Below, piece by piece: positions 20,101-32,300 of a stretch of 64,000 nucleotides of DNA. A program made the position numbers and the translations under genes. The stretch is taken from contig NZ_MWQN01000001.1 in assembly GCF_002024165.1 (NCBI RefSeq), forward strand, positions 5,890,001 through 5,954,000, written 5' to 3'. The stretch's first letter is position 1. Each line of letters begins with the position of its first letter. The stretch comes from Embleya scabrispora. Its GTDB lineage: Bacteria; Actinomycetota; Actinomycetes; Streptomycetales; Streptomycetaceae. The notes under the pieces were generated by a model. It had not been told where the DNA came from. It searched no databases and saw only the letters and a program-made list of their open reading frames with translations.

Positions 20101-21497
20101 AGCGCCGGCGTCTCGTGGAGCAGTGTGACCAGGCCGTCGAGGTAGCGCAGCAGGCCGCGTTCGTGCTCGGCGAGGGAGGTCGGGTCGTAGTGGTCGCGGT
20201 GCGCGTCCAGGTCGATCCGCAGGCCGCCGGCGGGGGTCGGCACCACGCCGAGGGCCAGGTCGTCGATCGGTCCGGCGGCGAGGTTGTGCACCCGGCCGAC
20301 CGCGTCGCCGAAGAGCAGGTCGCCCTCGAAGGTCTTGATGTTGACCATCGGCCCGTAGAGCGGCTGTTCGCGACCGGTGGCGCCCAACTCGCGCAGCAGG
20401 TCCTCCTGGCGGAAGCGCTGGTGGCGGCGCACCGCGCGCAGTTCCAGCACGACCCGGCGCAGCAACTCGGGCGCGGTGTCGCGCGGTTGTACCGCGATGC
20501 GCATCGGCAGGATGTTGACCGCCATCGCGGGGGTGCGCAGGGCGGTGACGCTGCGCCGGTTGAGCAGGGGCAGCCCGAGGGTGATCTCCCGCGCCCCGGT
20601 GACGCGGTGCAGGTATCCGGCGGTGGCGGCGAGCAGGAGTTCGGCCCAGGTGGCGCGGACGGTGGTCGCGGCCTCGGTGAGGCGGGTGGTGCGGTCGGCG
20701 TCGAGTTCGAGGGTGCGGTGCAGGATCGGCGAAGCGGGGGAGGGGGGTTCCGGCTGCGATCGTGGGACCGGCGCGGGGGATCGGGATCCGGCCAAGGTCA
20801 CGGATCGGGGTCGGTCCGCGAGATGTTCCAGCCAGAATGCGCGATCGGTGTCGTACGCTTCGCTGGCTCGGTAGTCGGCCTCCTCCGCGACCAGTTCGCG
20901 CAGGGTGCCGAAGGGGTTGGGGGTGGTCGGGGCATGGGTGGCGAATCCGGTGTACAACTCGGCGACGCGCCGGCCGATCAGGGTGAGTGCGTACGCGTCC
21001 ACGGCGATGTGGTGGACGCGCCGGTACCACCAGTGGCGGTCGTCGGCGAGCCGGAACAGCGCGTGGGTGACCAACGGACCGGTGGTCGGGTCGATCGGCC
21101 GGGCCAGGTCGGCGCGCAGCCACTCCTCGGCCGCCGCCTCCGGGTCGGCGGCGGTGCGCACGTCGATGCGGTGCAGGGCGTCGTCGCGGCCGTCGGCCGT
21201 GGATCGTACGCCCTGGACCGGGGTGCCGTCCGGGCCGATCGACACCAGCAGGTTCAGCGTCTCGGCCTCGGTGCCCACTTGGCGCAGGGCCCGCGCGAAC
21301 AGGTCGGCGTCCAGCGGGCCGCGGATCTCGATCCGGTCGGCGGTGTTGTACTCGGGGTCGTCCGGGGCCAGGGCCTGCGCGTAGTGGATGCCGGCCTGGG
21401 CGGCGAGGAGGGGCATCCGGACGGATTCGGGGACTCCGGGGCCGTCCTGACTCGGGTCGGCGTCCGTGACCGTGGGCTGGGCCGGGTAGTGACGCAT
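14145..21497 (-). CDS. dhbF: dimodular catecholate siderophore NRPS, C-A-T-C-A-T-TE (DhbF-like)
   Basis: 2,450 residues. C1 (His motif HHIAVDA at about 161, DG changed to DA as in starter-type domains) would accept DHB from the aryl carrier protein. A1 ([11 protein letters not shown] near 650) gives the specificity residues D-A-D-D-V-G-L-V-D-K by my alignment to GrsA; three acidic pocket residues suggest a basic substrate (Arg, Orn or Lys). T1 has GGHSL near 1036. C2 has a complete HHIAGDG near 1220. A2 ([11 protein letters not shown] near 1704) reads D-F-W-N-V-G-M-V-H-K, a threonine code. T2 GGHSL lies near 2130 and the TE nucleophile in GWSTGG near 2266. There is no epimerase domain, so L-residues are expected. 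The layout equals bacillibactin DhbF and griseobactin-type synthetases, whose TE makes a cyclic trimer through Thr esters. The ATG at 21495-21497 follows GGGAG; an iron box lies 64 bases upstream. Confidence 0.93.
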   Translation of the reverse strand: MRHYPAQPTVTDADPSQDGPGVPESVRMPLLAAQAGIHYAQALAPDDPEYNTADRIEIRGPLDADLFARALRQVGTEAETLNLLVSIGPDGTPVQGVRSTADGRDDALHRIDVRTAADPEAAAEEWLRADLARPIDPTTGPLVTHALFRLADDRHWWYRRVHHIAVDAYALTLIGRRVAELYTGFATHAPTTPNPFGTLRELVAEEADYRASEAYDTDRAFWLEHLADRPRSVTLAGSRSPAPVPRSQPEPPSPASPILHRTLELDADRTTRLTEAATTVRATWAELLLAATAGYLHRVTGAREITLGLPLLNRRSVTALRTPAMAVNILPMRIAVQPRDTAPELLRRVVLELRAVRRHQRFRQEDLLRELGATGREQPLYGPMVNIKTFEGDLLFGDAVGRVHNLAAGPIDDLALGVVPTPAGGLRIDLDAHRDHYDPTSLAEHERGLLRYLDGLVTLLHETPALPIGRIDLLTPAEVHAATEGRAEPPVDAALPELFSRRAARTPDTIAVRAGADARTFAELDSAANRLAHELIAAGVAAEVPVAVALHRGADTAVALLAVLKAGGVCQFLDLGHPARRITDVLADTRPACLIGTAETLAALPAHRIRTLVLDRPDTRARLAAHPDRAPRPPRPGQTAYVIHTSGSTGRPKGVAVTHASLANLYAGHGTDHIAPAVERTGRERLRIGHSASFAFDASWDPVLWMVHGHELHLLDDATYRDPGALIAYVNEHRLDYLDVTPTYAEVLVADGLLDPDRHHPAILVVGGEGVPEPLWRRLAATPGSRPLNLYGPTETTVDAYFWGADGVGRPVRGSRAYVLDGALRPTPVGVTGELHIAGACLARGYLGRPDLTAERFVADPFGAAHGDPGARMYRTGDLARRRADGTLELLGRADEQVKIRGFRIEPGEIQAVLAAHPDVAQAVVIAREGAHGKRLLGYAVPVAGRSPAPESLRAHLADVLPDHMVPAAIQVLPALPRTANDKIDQRALPEPAPTAPGLREGPRGLHEEILCDLFAAVLALPERPDRNADFFELGGHSLLAARLAARARESFRSPIGLADVFRRPTPAGLAELARAGARPEPRPALAPVPRDTDRLPLSPAQQRLWFMYRLEGPSPTYNIPLVLTLTGPLDRAALDLALADLVHRHETLRTVHPAVEDTPYQHILSPDQARPTLHIAASAAELAAAVRHPFDLAVETPLRATLFTADRTTHTLVLLLHHIAGDGASTTPLARDLAAAYSARVAGRAPDLAPLPVCFSDHVAWQARLLGDPGDPTPLARRQLDFWRDTLAGLPDELALPTDRPRPRVASTAGDTVPFRLDATTHARLVEVARASGTSVFMAVQAAFAALLTRHGCGTDIPLGTPVAGRDDDATADLVGFFVNTLVLRTDTSGSPDFRTLLDRVRTATLAAYDHADLPFDRVVDELNPARSLARHPLFQVMIAWQSRPDAEFALGPLRARMVATPTGTAKFDLTLNVGEQPGLGLGGFLEFRTDLFDRTTALGLSRRLAALLSAAVAEPDTPIDRLPLLDDAERHRALVEWNVGPTATATSSTTLVARYERVAAEHPERIAAACEGLSLSYAELSSRANRLARLLVARDIGPGDIVALALPRSLDLVVGLLAVAKAGAAYLPLDPDYPADRLAYMLDDARPAALLTDTATASRLPAHELPRIHVDGREADAHPSFDLTQAQRKRPLRASDPAYVIYTSGSTGRPKGVPVTHHNVARLFTATDHWFGFGPDDVWTLFHSYAFDFSVWELWGALLFGGRLVVVPHEISRDPAAFLDLLAREKVTVLNQTPSAFHQAVAADRERPGRELALRYVVFGGEALEPARLADWYERHPDDAPRLVNMYGITETTVHVSYHPLDRASAAAGTASTIGVNIPDLRVYVLDRYLQPVPPGVTGEMYVAGEGLARGYLGRHALTAERFVADPHAARFGERGTRMYRSGDLARRRADGTLDYLGRADQQVKIRGFRVELGEIEAVLAAHPTVADAAVILREDTPGDKRLVGYVVAEPTAEPTAEPVLDPGVEPGTEPGAEPAARPAADGPALREHAAAALPVHMVPSAVVVLDRLPLTANGKLDRKALPRPEYTPTTATGRAPRGPREELLCALLAEVLGVPRVGVDDNFFDLGGHSLLAVRLAGRIKAALGVDIGIGTVFQAPTAAGLDAALEATDRTDALDVLLPLRPAAPGDRTPLFCVHPAGGLSWCYAGLIRHLPADVPIHGLQAQGVGAATAGEPLPATLEELAAHYVDRLREVDPSGPYRLLGWSTGGIIAHAMATRLQDLGLPVELLAILDAYPAEGFRELPVPDRAEALEALLTMGGYGPESLAGAPLELGPVIEVLRREGSPLAGLEPATIEALGDIYLNTNHLVRAFDHRVFRGDVLFFRATVDTIDDTLTPDTWTPYVSGRIDNTDVACSHKDMTLPGPIARIARVVADRLSALESKTDEQP
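15365..15475 (-). repeat. Pro/Glu-rich low-complexity insert in the second adenylation domain
   Basis: Between the A2 core ending in [11 protein letters not shown] and the last subdomain ([16 protein letters not shown]) lie about 35 residues of repeated EP units ([22 protein letters not shown]). The DNA shows the matching repeat GGTTCGGCGGTG and relatives. It sits near the hinge to the small C-terminal subdomain, where most adenylation domains have only a short loop. Confidence 0.7.
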
Positions 21498-21560
21498 GGT
21501 GTGGGGACTCCCGGAATGCGACGAGGGCAGGCGGAGCGTACCGATCCCCGGCACGCCAAC

Positions 21561-21579
21561 TTAGGTAAGCCTAAGCTAT
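21561..21579. promoter_or_regulatory. IdeR/DmdR1-type iron box between the NRPS and the M20 hydrolase gene
   Basis: TTAGGTAAGCCTAAGCTAT matches 15 of 19 consensus positions and starts 64 bases before the NRPS start codon. It is in a 218-base divergent region, so it could also affect the M20 hydrolase gene, whose start is 137 bases away on the other side. Confidence 0.8.
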
Positions 21580-21715
21580 CTTTCGAATGCTCGACGGGGT
21601 GCCCCCGGGAGCGGCGGAATTCGATCGGGTGGAGCTCTCGATCAGGCGGAGCTCCCGAAGGGACGCGGCTCTCGCTGGAGAACTTGCGGCTGAAGAACAT
21701 GAACTGGAGCGGAAC

Positions 21716-22882
21716 ATGAGCGTGGCCGACGTGCTGAACCTACCGGCCTCGGACGCCGACCGGGCCGCGATTCGTGATCGAGTCCTGACGAACCGCGACG
21801 AGTTGCTCGCGCTGAGTCGACGCATCCATGCCTACCCGGAGCCGGCGTTCGCCGAACACCGGGCTTCCGCATGGTGCGTGGAGCTGCTGCGGGCGCACGG
21901 CTACGCCGTCACCGCGCCGGCGCACGGTCTGGACACGGCCTTCGTCGCGACCGTCGGCACGGGCCCGGTGACCGTGGCGATCGCGTGCGAATACGACGCG
22001 CTGCCCGGTCTGGGCCACGCGTGCGGACACAACCTGATCGCGGCGGCGGGGGTCGGCGCGGCCCTGGCGCTCGCCCCGGTCGCCGACCAACTGGGCCTGA
22101 CCGTGCGGGTGATCGGCACGCCGGCCGAGGAACGCGGCGCGGGCAAGGCGCTGTTGTTGGAGGCGGGCGCGTTCGACGGGGTGGACGCGGCGATGATGGT
22201 GCACCCGTGTCCGTTCGAGGTGGCCGAGTTCCGCTCCTTCGCGCTCGGCACGCTGTCCGTGGAGTTCCTGGGCACCGCGGCGCACCCGAGCCTGAATCCG
22301 CACGAGGGCCGCAGCGCCGCCGACGCGCTGACGGTGGCTCAGGTCGCCCTCGGGCTGCTCGGGCGGCAGCTGCCCGCCGACTGGAGAGTGCACGGCATCA
22401 CCACGGCGGCGGGCACCGCGCCCAACGTGGTCCCGGAGCGGGCCACGGCGGAGTACGAACTGCGCACCACCGACGCCGCCGACCTGGCCGAACTGCGCAC
22501 CCGGGTCGAGAACTGCTTCCGCGCGGGCGCGTTGGCCATCGGCTGCGAGGTCCGCCTGACCCGCCCCGAGCCGGACTACCTCGACTTCCGCACCGACCCG
22601 ACCCTGATCGCCCTGTGGCGCGCCAACGCCCGGGAACTGGGCCGCCCGGAGCCCATCACGCGCCCACCCTTCGCCTGCACCGACATGGGCAACGTCTCCC
22701 ACGTCATCCCCACGATCCATCCGGTCCTGGACATCACCGGCGGCACCAGCGGCCCCCACGAGGCGGCCTTCGCCGAAGCCGCCATCTCCCCCCAGGCCGA
22801 CCAGGCCCTCCTGGACGCCGCGATCGCAATGGCCTGGACCACCGCCGATTACGCAACCCTCCGCCACAACACCCCCCACTGA
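21716..22882 (+). CDS. M20 family (M20D) amidohydrolase/aminoacylase
   Basis: A 388-residue cytosolic metal-dependent hydrolase of the amidohydrolase type that removes acyl groups from amino acids or cuts short peptides. Metal-binding motifs are in order: EYDALPGLGHACGHN, then PAEERGAGK, MMVHP and, near the end, GTSGPHEAAF. The lid and dimer domain (SVEFLGTAAHPSLNPHEGRSAADAL) is also normal. The ATG at 21716 follows GGAGCGG. It is divergent from the NRPS across the iron box, so iron control and a role in siderophore turnover are possible, but the family is broad and general peptide or N-acyl amino-acid salvage is equally possible. No terminator is obvious downstream. Confidence 0.82.
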   Translation: MSVADVLNLPASDADRAAIRDRVLTNRDELLALSRRIHAYPEPAFAEHRASAWCVELLRAHGYAVTAPAHGLDTAFVATVGTGPVTVAIACEYDALPGLGHACGHNLIAAAGVGAALALAPVADQLGLTVRVIGTPAEERGAGKALLLEAGAFDGVDAAMMVHPCPFEVAEFRSFALGTLSVEFLGTAAHPSLNPHEGRSAADALTVAQVALGLLGRQLPADWRVHGITTAAGTAPNVVPERATAEYELRTTDAADLAELRTRVENCFRAGALAIGCEVRLTRPEPDYLDFRTDPTLIALWRANARELGRPEPITRPPFACTDMGNVSHVIPTIHPVLDITGGTSGPHEAAFAEAAISPQADQALLDAAIAMAWTTADYATLRHNTPH

Positions 22883-23366
22883 CACACCCCACCGCCCCCG
22901 AACCCAAATCCTCGCGCGGTTCACACCCCGATCGGAATTCCGCCTGATTTCTCGCATGCGGTCTCGTCCCGAATCGGCCCGTTGACACGTGTCGGGATCT
23001 GGTATGCCCTATCTGCTCATCTTTGTAAAAGAATCGACTTCACGATGATTCGACGTCGATGCCGCAGAGGGCGCGGTGAACGGAGGGCGGTCAATCCGGT
23101 TCAAATCCCTCGGAGGACACCGGTTTTGCCGAAGACTTATAGACAAAGCCTTGAGCTCTTGTCGTCCTCACGCGCCCCTGACCTATCCGGCCGGCTGTCC
23201 GGATGTGTCACTTAAGTGCCGTGACTTTACCAAGTCTTTATTCATGATCCTTGTCTCGGTCAAGTCCTGATCTTGTGTCGGAGTCGGTAAAGGAAAAAGA
23301 ATCCAACCGCGCCGTCTGGCGTCGCTGCACATCGCCCCGGGTGGGGGGTCGTGACCGGGGAGAGCC
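22883..23366. other. AT-richer control region before the YD-repeat toxin gene
   Basis: About 480 bases, clearly lower in GC than the flanks. It holds a TTGACA-like hexamer at 22982-22987 overlapped by the perfect palindrome GACACGTGTC (22984-22993), and a second palindrome CACTTAAGTG at 23209-23218 inside GTCAC...GTGAC. These could be operator sites for the long toxin gene. No confident -10 element and no convincing gene could be assigned. Confidence 0.45.
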
Positions 23367-26300
23367 ATGTCCGCACGTGGTGGGTCCATTTTCCGTACGC
23401 GCATTCCGCGTATGCGCCGACGCTTCGGAGCGGTCGCGGTCGTCGCCGCGATGACCCTGCTCGGGACGACGGTGCCGAACGCACTCGCGACACCCTCGAA
23501 GCCGAGCACGTCGATGCCGGACCTCCCCGGCCAACCCGGCGGAACCGCGCCGGCCGAAGCCACACGGTCGACAGCGACGCGACGCGCATGCCGGGAAGCG
23601 AACGATCCGCGAAAGCGGCGTCGGAGACGCCACAGGACAAGCGCAAGTCGGCGGCGCCCGGGAAGCCCACGCTCAGCAACAACCTGAAGCCGCAGACCCC
23701 GGGGCCCGCCGATCCCAAGGATGTGAAGTTCCCGGTCGACCCCAAGAACCCCAAGGGCGCGCAAGGTTCGGCCGCGGGCGCGCCGCCCAAGGGTTTCGAT
23801 CCGGCGACCAGCGTCGAGGAACCGCAGCGTCGCGACGAGACGACCAAGGTCTTCCGCAACGCGGACGGCACGTTCACCACTCGGTCGTACGCGGTTCCCG
23901 TGCATGTGCGACAACCCGACGGTTCGTGGACGGACATCGACACCACACCGGCCCGGCAGCCCGACGGGCGGCTCAAGCCGCGGCAGACCGAGGCCAAGTC
24001 CGATCTGGCGCCGCGTGCGGACGACCGCGCGATCCAGAGCCTGAAGATCGACGACGGGCACTCGGTGTCGCTCGCGCTGGCGGATGCCGCCCCCGTCGCG
24101 TCGCGGATCGACGGCAACGCGGTGACGTATCCCGACGCGCGCCCGCACGCGGACGTCAGGTTCGAAACCACCAACGCCGGGATCAAGGAGACGTTGGTCC
24201 TGGACTCGCCGCAGGCACCGTCCACGTGGACCTTCCCGATCACCGCCACGGGTCTCCAGGCGGTTCGGACCGCAGAGGGCGAGATCGAGTTCAAGGACGA
24301 TCACGGCGTCGTGCGGGCGGTGATCCCCCGGGGCTGGATGGAGGACTCGTCCGGCAAGGGTGAGGCCGGTGCCGGGGCCCGCTCGTACGGAGTGGCGTAC
24401 GACCTGGTGCAACACGACGGCGGCATCGCGCTGCGGGTCACCCTCGACCAGGACTGGCTGCGTGACCCGAAGCGTGTCTATCCGGTGATGGTCGACCCGT
24501 CGCTGAACAACAGGTCCAGCTTCTCCACGTTCGTCGACTCGTGTTCGACCGATACGCACCACCACGCCGCGTACATGGTGACCGGCACCAGCAACACCGG
24601 ATGCGTCAACCAGGCCTACATGGCGTTCAACAACTTTCGGACGCAGCTCCCCAATGCCTACGTGACCGGAGCGGCGCTTCAGACGTACGTCACCTACTCG
24701 GCGTCGTGTGCGCCCAATGTGGTCAACGTCGTTCCGATCACGCAGTGGTGGGACGCGAGCAAGTTGCGCGCCTTCCCCGGGCCGGCCACGGGCGGCGTCA
24801 TCGGCTCGGCGTCGTTCTCCGGTGGTGAAACGCCGTCCGGGACGAACTGTGGTCAGGCGCCGGCTTGGCGGGCGATTCCGTTGAATGCGGGTGGCGTCGA
24901 CCTTCTCACCTCATGGGCCCAGGGCCGCGACAACTACGGTTTGTCGCTTGTCGTCGACGCCGGCAACCGCGACGCCTACAAGATCTTCGCCAGTTCCAAC
25001 GGCGTATCGCAGAACGCGCCCTACCTCCAGGTCGAGTGGAGCCCGTGGAACGCCCGCTACGACTGGGGCCAGTTGAACCCACCACCCACCAACAACACGC
25101 CGGGCAAGATCCGCTTCCGCGCGGAGAACATCGGCATGAACACGTGGACCGTGGGTGGCAACGGGATCATCTGGAGCACGGTCGACCCCAACGGGGCCAC
25201 GTGGACGGGCGGGCAGCCGATCCCCTTCGACACTCCGAACGGCCACAATTTCGAGACCGACGTCAACATCGATCCGATGCCACCGGGCTCCTACTACCTG
25301 TGCATCGAACTCACCCGTCCCGGAGGGGTATTCGGCGACCAGGGTGTGACACCCCGCTGCGGGACGATGACCGTCGGCAATGTGCCTCCTGTGCTGAACA
25401 ACACTTGGCCACCGAACAACTATGTTCAGGGCTCCTTGACCCCGCAGTTGATGGCATATGGCAGCGATCCCGACGGATCACCCGGAGGTCCCCTCCAGTA
25501 CAAGTTCACCGTCTGCCCCGAAAGCGGCTCGTGCACCGAGTCGGGTTGGGTCGGTGAGCGTTGGCGGGTGCCTGCGGGTCTGCTGGCCTGGGACAAGTCG
25601 TTCTCCTGGAGCGTCCGGATCTCTGACACGGTGGATCTCGATCAGACCGAGACCTGGTGGTCGTCGTTCCGCACCCAGGTGCCGCAACCCGGCGTGAGTT
25701 CCAACCTGGCCGGGAAACCGGGTGAGCAGGCGATCAAGGGCGTCGACCCGTATCTGGGCAACTACACGACCGAGAGCGTCGACGCGTCGATCAAGGCGGC
25801 GGGGCCCGCGCTGGAGATCCGCCGTACGTACAACTCCCTCGATCCGCGAGGGAATGGGATCGGACGCGGTGCGCCGCTCTTCGGGCCGGGATGGTCCACG
25901 GTGTACGACACGCGCATCTGGTCCGACGACATCGGTGCCATGGTCACGTATCCGGACGGCCGACAGGTCCGGTTCGGGCGCAACGGCAACGGAACGTACG
26001 AACCCCCGCCGAGTCGGCAGTCGACGCTGCTGGGTGGATCCTCGGGGTGGCTGCTCACCGACAAATCCGGGTTCCGCTACATCTTCGACCAGTGGGGCCG
26101 CTTGACCCAGTTGGCGACGCACGACGGGCGTACGCAGACCATCACGTACAACAACGTGCTGGGCGTCGACCGTGTCGTCGACGACACGAGCGGCCGGTCG
26201 CTCCGCTTCACCTGGAACGCCTCGCCCCTGGTGGGTGGTCATGTCACCAAGGTGACGGCGGACGCGCCGTCGGCGGGGGCACGCGCCCCGGAGTGGACCT

Positions 26301-29300
26301 ACGAGTACACCGGCGCCGCGCTGACCAAGGTGTGCTCGCCCGATGCGGGTACCAAGTGCACGGCGTACGGCACGACGCCGATCTCGCAATACCGCTCACT
26401 GATCGCCGACGCGATGCCGGAGAGCTATATGCGGCTCGGCGAATCGGCCGGTTCGGCGACGGCGGTCAGGGAACCCGGGTATTCGGTCGCCATGCCGGAT
26501 GGCCAATACAGCGGCAATGTGCTGCTGGGCGTGCCGGGGGCTCTGACCGGTTCGAGCAACACCGCGGCCAGATTCAACGGAAGCTCGTCGGTGATGGAGC
26601 CCTGGCACAACCTCCAGAACCAGACGGCGGAATCCGCGATCGAGATGTGGTTCCGGTCGACCTCGAACAACGGCGGCGTGCTGTACGGCATGCAGAACAA
26701 GAGCGTTCGGGACAGCACGGAGACCTTGGATCTCTGGCCGGCGTTGTATGTCGGTACGGACGGCAAGTTGCGCGGCTCACTGCCCGGGATCGCCGCCTAC
26801 GACCCCATGACATCGGCCTCGTCGGTTACCGACGGCGCTTGGCACCATGTCGTACTCACCGCCGACGGGGTCAATCAGCAACTCTATCTGGACGGTCGGC
26901 GCCTCGATGAACGCGCTGGTGTGGCACCGGCGGCGTCAACGCAGACAAACGCGTCCGTCGGCGCCGGGTACATCCACAGCTGGTGGCCTGCAGCAGGGCA
27001 GAATCCCCGCGGTTGGTTCAACGGGGACGTCGACGAATTCGCACTCTACGACCACGCGTTGAGCGCGACGCTGGTCGGCCAACACAGCGACATGCGTTCC
27101 GGTGGGTTCGGTATCACCTCGATCACCACGCCAGAGGGAAGGACTGCCGCCGCCCTCACGTACGCAACCGGTCAGGATCGAGTCGGGACGGTCACCGACG
27201 TCAACGGTGGCAAGTACTGGATCACCTTCCCGGACACGTCCAACACCAGCACGTACTACCCGAACTCGGTGCTCAAGGCCCGGCCGTACGACTACTACCG
27301 ACTGGGCGAACGGTCCGGGACCACGGCCAAGAGCACCGTGTTCAACGACGGGCACGACAGCAACGCCGCCTATACCGACGTGGCGCTCGGGATGGAGACA
27401 CTGCCCTTTCTGAGGGCGGACGACACGGCGGCGGGCTTCAACGGAAGCACATCGCAGGTCAGGCTCCCGGACGGCGAACTTTCCGGCAGCCCCAATCTGA
27501 CGGCGCAGATGTGGTTCAAGACGGACCGCGCCGGGGTGCTCCTGTCCAGTCAAAAGCGCGCAATCACCGATCCCGCCGTGACCACCGGGGACTACACACC
27601 GGTGCTCTATGTCGGGACCGACGGTCGGGTACACGGACAGTTCTGGGACAACTCGCTGAATCCGATGACGAGTCAGAACCGGGTGGACGACGGGTCTTGG
27701 CACATGGTCACGCTCATCGCGAACGGCGGTTTCCAACTCCTGGTCGTGGACGGCGCCTGGGCGGATTCGCGGGTGGGGCAACCGTTCAACTTCGACGACC
27801 AGCGTTTCGTCTACGTCGGAGCCGGCGCGATCTCGGGTGGCTGGCCGGCCCAGCCGGCCGACAAACTCGGACACTTCAACGGGGTAATCGACGAGGTCGC
27901 CATCTACCGGCACGCCGACCTGGGTCTGTTTCGGGTAACGGCCCAATACCGTCGGAGCCTCGGCCTCCAGGGCGAGATGATCCACGTGCTCGCCCCGGGC
28001 AACAACGTGCTCAGCTACATGTACGAGCCGGAGAACCGAGGAAGGCTGCTGTCCTACGTCGACGCGGCGAATGGCAAGTGGCTGTACGACTACGACGATC
28101 ACGGCTACCTCAAGGCGACGACGGACCCGAACGCGCACACCGTCAGATATGACAACGACGAGCGCGGAAACGTGCGTTCCAAGGAGACCTGCCGCAAGGC
28201 ATGGGATTGCCAACGCGAGTTGTACAAGTACTACCTGGACGAGGCGAATCCGACCGATCCGCGTAACGACCAGGTGATCGGTTCGTGGGATGCCCGGGCG
28301 GCGGGGTACGACGACAACCGGTACGCGAGGGGCTACATCTACGACGCGTCGGGTCGACTCGCGATCTCCTGGGAGCCGGATCCCCTGGACGGCGGCGGCA
28401 GTTCGCAGTTCACCGTTCGCGAATACACGGCCGGGACGGAGCCGGCGGCGGGCGGAGGCACCCAACCCAAGGGGTTGGTGAAGGCGGAGACGACGCCGGG
28501 TGGCAAGAAGACCGCATACGCGTACAACCGTGCGGGTGACCTCGTGTCGACGGTGGCTCCTTCGGGACTGGAGACGCGATACACCCACGACGCGCTGGGA
28601 CGGGTCCTGACGCGGACCGAGGTCTCCGATTCCCGACCCGCGGGTGCGACCACCACATTCACCTACGATGCGTCGTCGCGTCTCACCATACGGGTGGACC
28701 CGGTGACCACCGATGCCGTCACCGGTCGCGCGCATCTGCCAGTGACCACCACGCAGTACGACCAGGACGGCAACCCCACACAACAAGTCGTCGGCGACTA
28801 CACCGGCGCCGACCCCTCCCGAACGACCTCGGCCACGTACGACGCCTCCAACCGCCTGGCGACGAGCACCGACGGCGCCGGCAACGTCACCACGTACGGA
28901 TACGACACCTTCGGCAACCGGACCAAGGTGATCGATCCCCTGGGCGCCGAATTCGCCTACACCTACTCGCCCACCGGGCACCCGACCCAGAGCGCGCTGA
29001 AGAACTGGAAGGGCCGACTCGGGGACGAGACCGCGAAGACGCTGGTCCTGGAGTCGAAGGCATACGACCCGGCGGGCCGGTTGGCCACCACGACCGACGC
29101 GATGGGTCGCACCCGCCACGTTTTCTACTACGACGACAACCTGGTCGGGATGGTCCGCCAGGACGGCTTCCGCAACGCGGACGGCACCACCCGCGACATC
29201 GTGCTCCAGCGCAACGAGTACGACAACGCGGGCAACATGATTCGGCAGACCGTGGGCGGCACGGACGTCACGGAGAGTACGTTCAACGCGGCCAATCTGG

Positions 29301-32300
29301 TCACCAAGACCGTGCGCGACCCCGGTGGGCTCGCCCGCACCGACTCGTACTCGTACGCCCGCGACGGCGAGATCCTTACGACCACGCACGCGCAGGGCAC
29401 CGTCGCGCAGACGACCAAGTACGCGTACAACCCGGCAGGCATGCAGATCGGCAAGACCGTCGGCGACTCGTCCACTGCGGCCGTCACGTCGTGGACGCGC
29501 GACCAGCGGGGCTTGGCACTGACGCAGACCGAGCCGAGAGGGAATGTGAACGGCGCCGACAAGGCGGCTTTCACCACCACCTTCGGATATGACGAGGTCG
29601 GACGACAGACCAAGACGATCAGCCCCACCATCTCCATCGAGTCCGCGGGCGGCGCGCCGGTCTCGTCACGAGCGATCACCATGACCGGTTACAACACGTT
29701 CGGCGAGGTGGCCGAGACCAGCGACGCCAACGGCAACATCACCACGCGCACGTGGTCCGCCAACGGCATCAACACGGCGACCGCCGCACCCGCCTATACG
29801 CCGCCCGGTGCGACAACTCCGTTGAAGCCGACGGTGTACAGCCTGCCGGACAAGAACGGCCGTCCCGTCGCGGACATCGACGCGAACGGGGCGATTACCC
29901 AGACCAAGTACGACGCGCTCGGCAACGCGGTGGAGCGGAAGGACCCGGCGCTGCCGGGCAAGGACGCCGGAATCTGGTCCTTCCACTACAACGACGCCGG
30001 CGAGCGCATCCAATCCGTCGCGCCGGACGGCGGATTCAGCACCGCGACGTATGACGACCTCGGGCGTCAGGTCACCGCCACCACGCTGGAACTGGTACCG
30101 ACCGGCAAGACGTACACCACGAAGTACGCGTATTCGGACACCGGTGAGCGGCTCGGCACGGTCGGACCGAACGGCGAGACGGAATGGACGTTCTACAACG
30201 CCCTGCATGAACCGACCTTGTTCATCGACGCGACCCAAAGGAGCCGCGTCGTCGAGCGTGACCTCAACGGCAAAATCACGAAGTCGACTTTGGCCGACGG
30301 GACTTACCATACGCAGACGTACGACGCGTTGGGTCAGCCGATGATCACGAGCGACTACGACGCCGACAACACACTCCTGCGGATCAGTTCGACCTGGTAT
30401 GACGTGTCGGGCAACCTCATTCAGACGATCGACCCGAAGCTCAAGTCGACCAGGTACGAGTACGACGCCCTGGGCCGACGCACGCGGCAGATCGAACCGG
30501 GCCCCACGTCGGCGGGCATCGTCACCGCCCTCGGCTACGACGCGGCGGGCAACCGGACGCGGTACACCGACGGCAACGGGAACGTCACGACGACGACATA
30601 CAACTCGCTCGGGCTCCAGGCGTCGATGGTGGAGCCGGCCACCACGGCTCACCCGGCCGCGGCGGATCGCACCTGGTCGACCGGGTATGACATCGGCGGC
30701 CGGCCGCTCAAGGAGACACGTCCGGGCGGCGTGAACGTCGATCGCACGTACAACGTGCTGGGCGGGCTCACGTCGCAGACGGCCACCTCCACGGGACCCG
30801 ACGCGGCGTCGTCGAGCAAGACCTTCGACTACGACCGTCAGGGCCGCCTGGTGAAGGCGTCCACGCCCAGTGGCGACGATACGTTCGGCTACGACTGGCG
30901 CAGCCACATCGTGTCGACGAGCGGCCCGTCGGGGACGTCGAGCTTTGTCTACGACCATCTGGGCCGGATGACCGGCCGGACCGATGCGTCCGGGACGTCG
31001 AGCTACACGTATGACGAAGCCGGTCGCACCAAGACTGCGACCGACGCCGTGACCGGTACGAATCTGGCCTACTCCTACGACGGCATCGGTCAGTTGACGC
31101 AGGTGGCGTACGGCGGGACGGGCGGGTCGGTCCGGACCTTCGGTTACGACAAGCTGCACCGGATGACGTCGGACGTACTCAAGACGTCCACAGGCGCGCA
31201 ACTGAACTCGATCACCACGAGTTTCGATGCGGCCGACCGGATGATCGGCAAGACGACGAACAACGGCACCGGTCCGGTCGTGAACACTTACGGCTATGAC
31301 GACGCGGGCCGGCTGACGAGTTGGAACAACGGCTCGACGACGGTGCCCTACGAGTACGACAACGCCGGGAACCGGACCCGGGACGGGCCACGCACGGCGA
31401 CCTACGACCAGCGCAACCGACTGCTGAGCGATGGCGCGTACACCTACGACTACACCGCGCGTGGCACGCTCGCGAAGAAGACCACGGTCGGCGGCTCGGC
31501 GTTCACCACCCTCACCTACGACGCCTTCGATCGGCTCACCGCCGACGGATCGTCGAGCTACACGTACGACAGCCTCGACCGGGTGCTCACCACCGGTGGA
31601 CGCACCTTCGCCTACAGCGGCACGGGCAACGACCTGGCGACGGACGGCGCGGACACCTACAGCCGCGGCGCGAACGGCGACCTGATCGGCATCCGCAACG
31701 GCTCGACCGGCCAGGCGGACCTGGCCGTGGTCGACGAACACAGCGACGTGGTGGCCACGTTCCAGGCGAGCGGGACGACGCTGAGCCGATCGGTGACGTA
31801 CAGCCCGTACGGGCAGGTGCTCACTTCGTCCGGGCCGCGCACCAGCGTGGGGTACCAGAGCGGATGGACCGATGCCGGTAGCGGCAAGGTCAACATGGCC
31901 GCACGCTGGTACGACCCGTCCACGGGCGCGTTCGCCTCGCGCGACAGCGTGACGCTGGATCCGTCGGCGTCGACCAACGCGAACCGGTATGCGTACGCGA
32001 GCGGCAATCCGCTCATGTACACGGATCCGACCGGCCATTGGTCGATCAAGGGGGCACTGAAGAAGGTCGGCAAGGTCGCCGCTGTCGCGGCGCCGATCGT
32101 CGGCGGTCTGGTCGGCGGCGCGGCGGGCATGGCCATCGGCAACCCGGCGCTCGGCGGTGCCATCGGCGGCGCGCTCGGGGGTGCCCTCGCCTACGGCATC
32201 ACCACCGCCATCAACGGCGACAACTTCAGCTTCAAGGAACTCGCGTTCCAATCCGGGCGCGGCGCCATCGAGGGCGCGATCGGCGGGCACTTCGCCAAGG

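Noticed and set aside
14241-21719. A 2,492-codon open frame on the plus strand covering the whole NRPS gene
   Set aside because: It is the antisense shadow of a very GC-rich gene. Its translation is Gly/Arg/Val-rich with no domain, while the minus strand encodes a clear C-A-T-C-A-T-TE protein.
23098-23108. GGTTCAAATCC, an exact tRNA T-loop (B-box) sequence
   Set aside because: The flanking bases do not form a T stem, and no matching acceptor strand is found upstream at tRNA distance for either normal or long variable arm. It is not a tRNA gene; a decayed att-site remnant cannot be excluded.
23351-23366. GTG at 23351 as the start of the YD-repeat protein
   Set aside because: It is in frame with the body, but its first 60 residues are Arg/Asp-rich without a signal peptide, whereas the ATG at 23367 in the other frame gives a strong ribosome site and a signal peptide.
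23520-23600. Programmed -1 ribosomal frameshift site
   Set aside because: No slippery heptamer of the X XXY YYZ kind is present where the frame must change, so a sequence error or a real mutation is more likely than programmed slippage.
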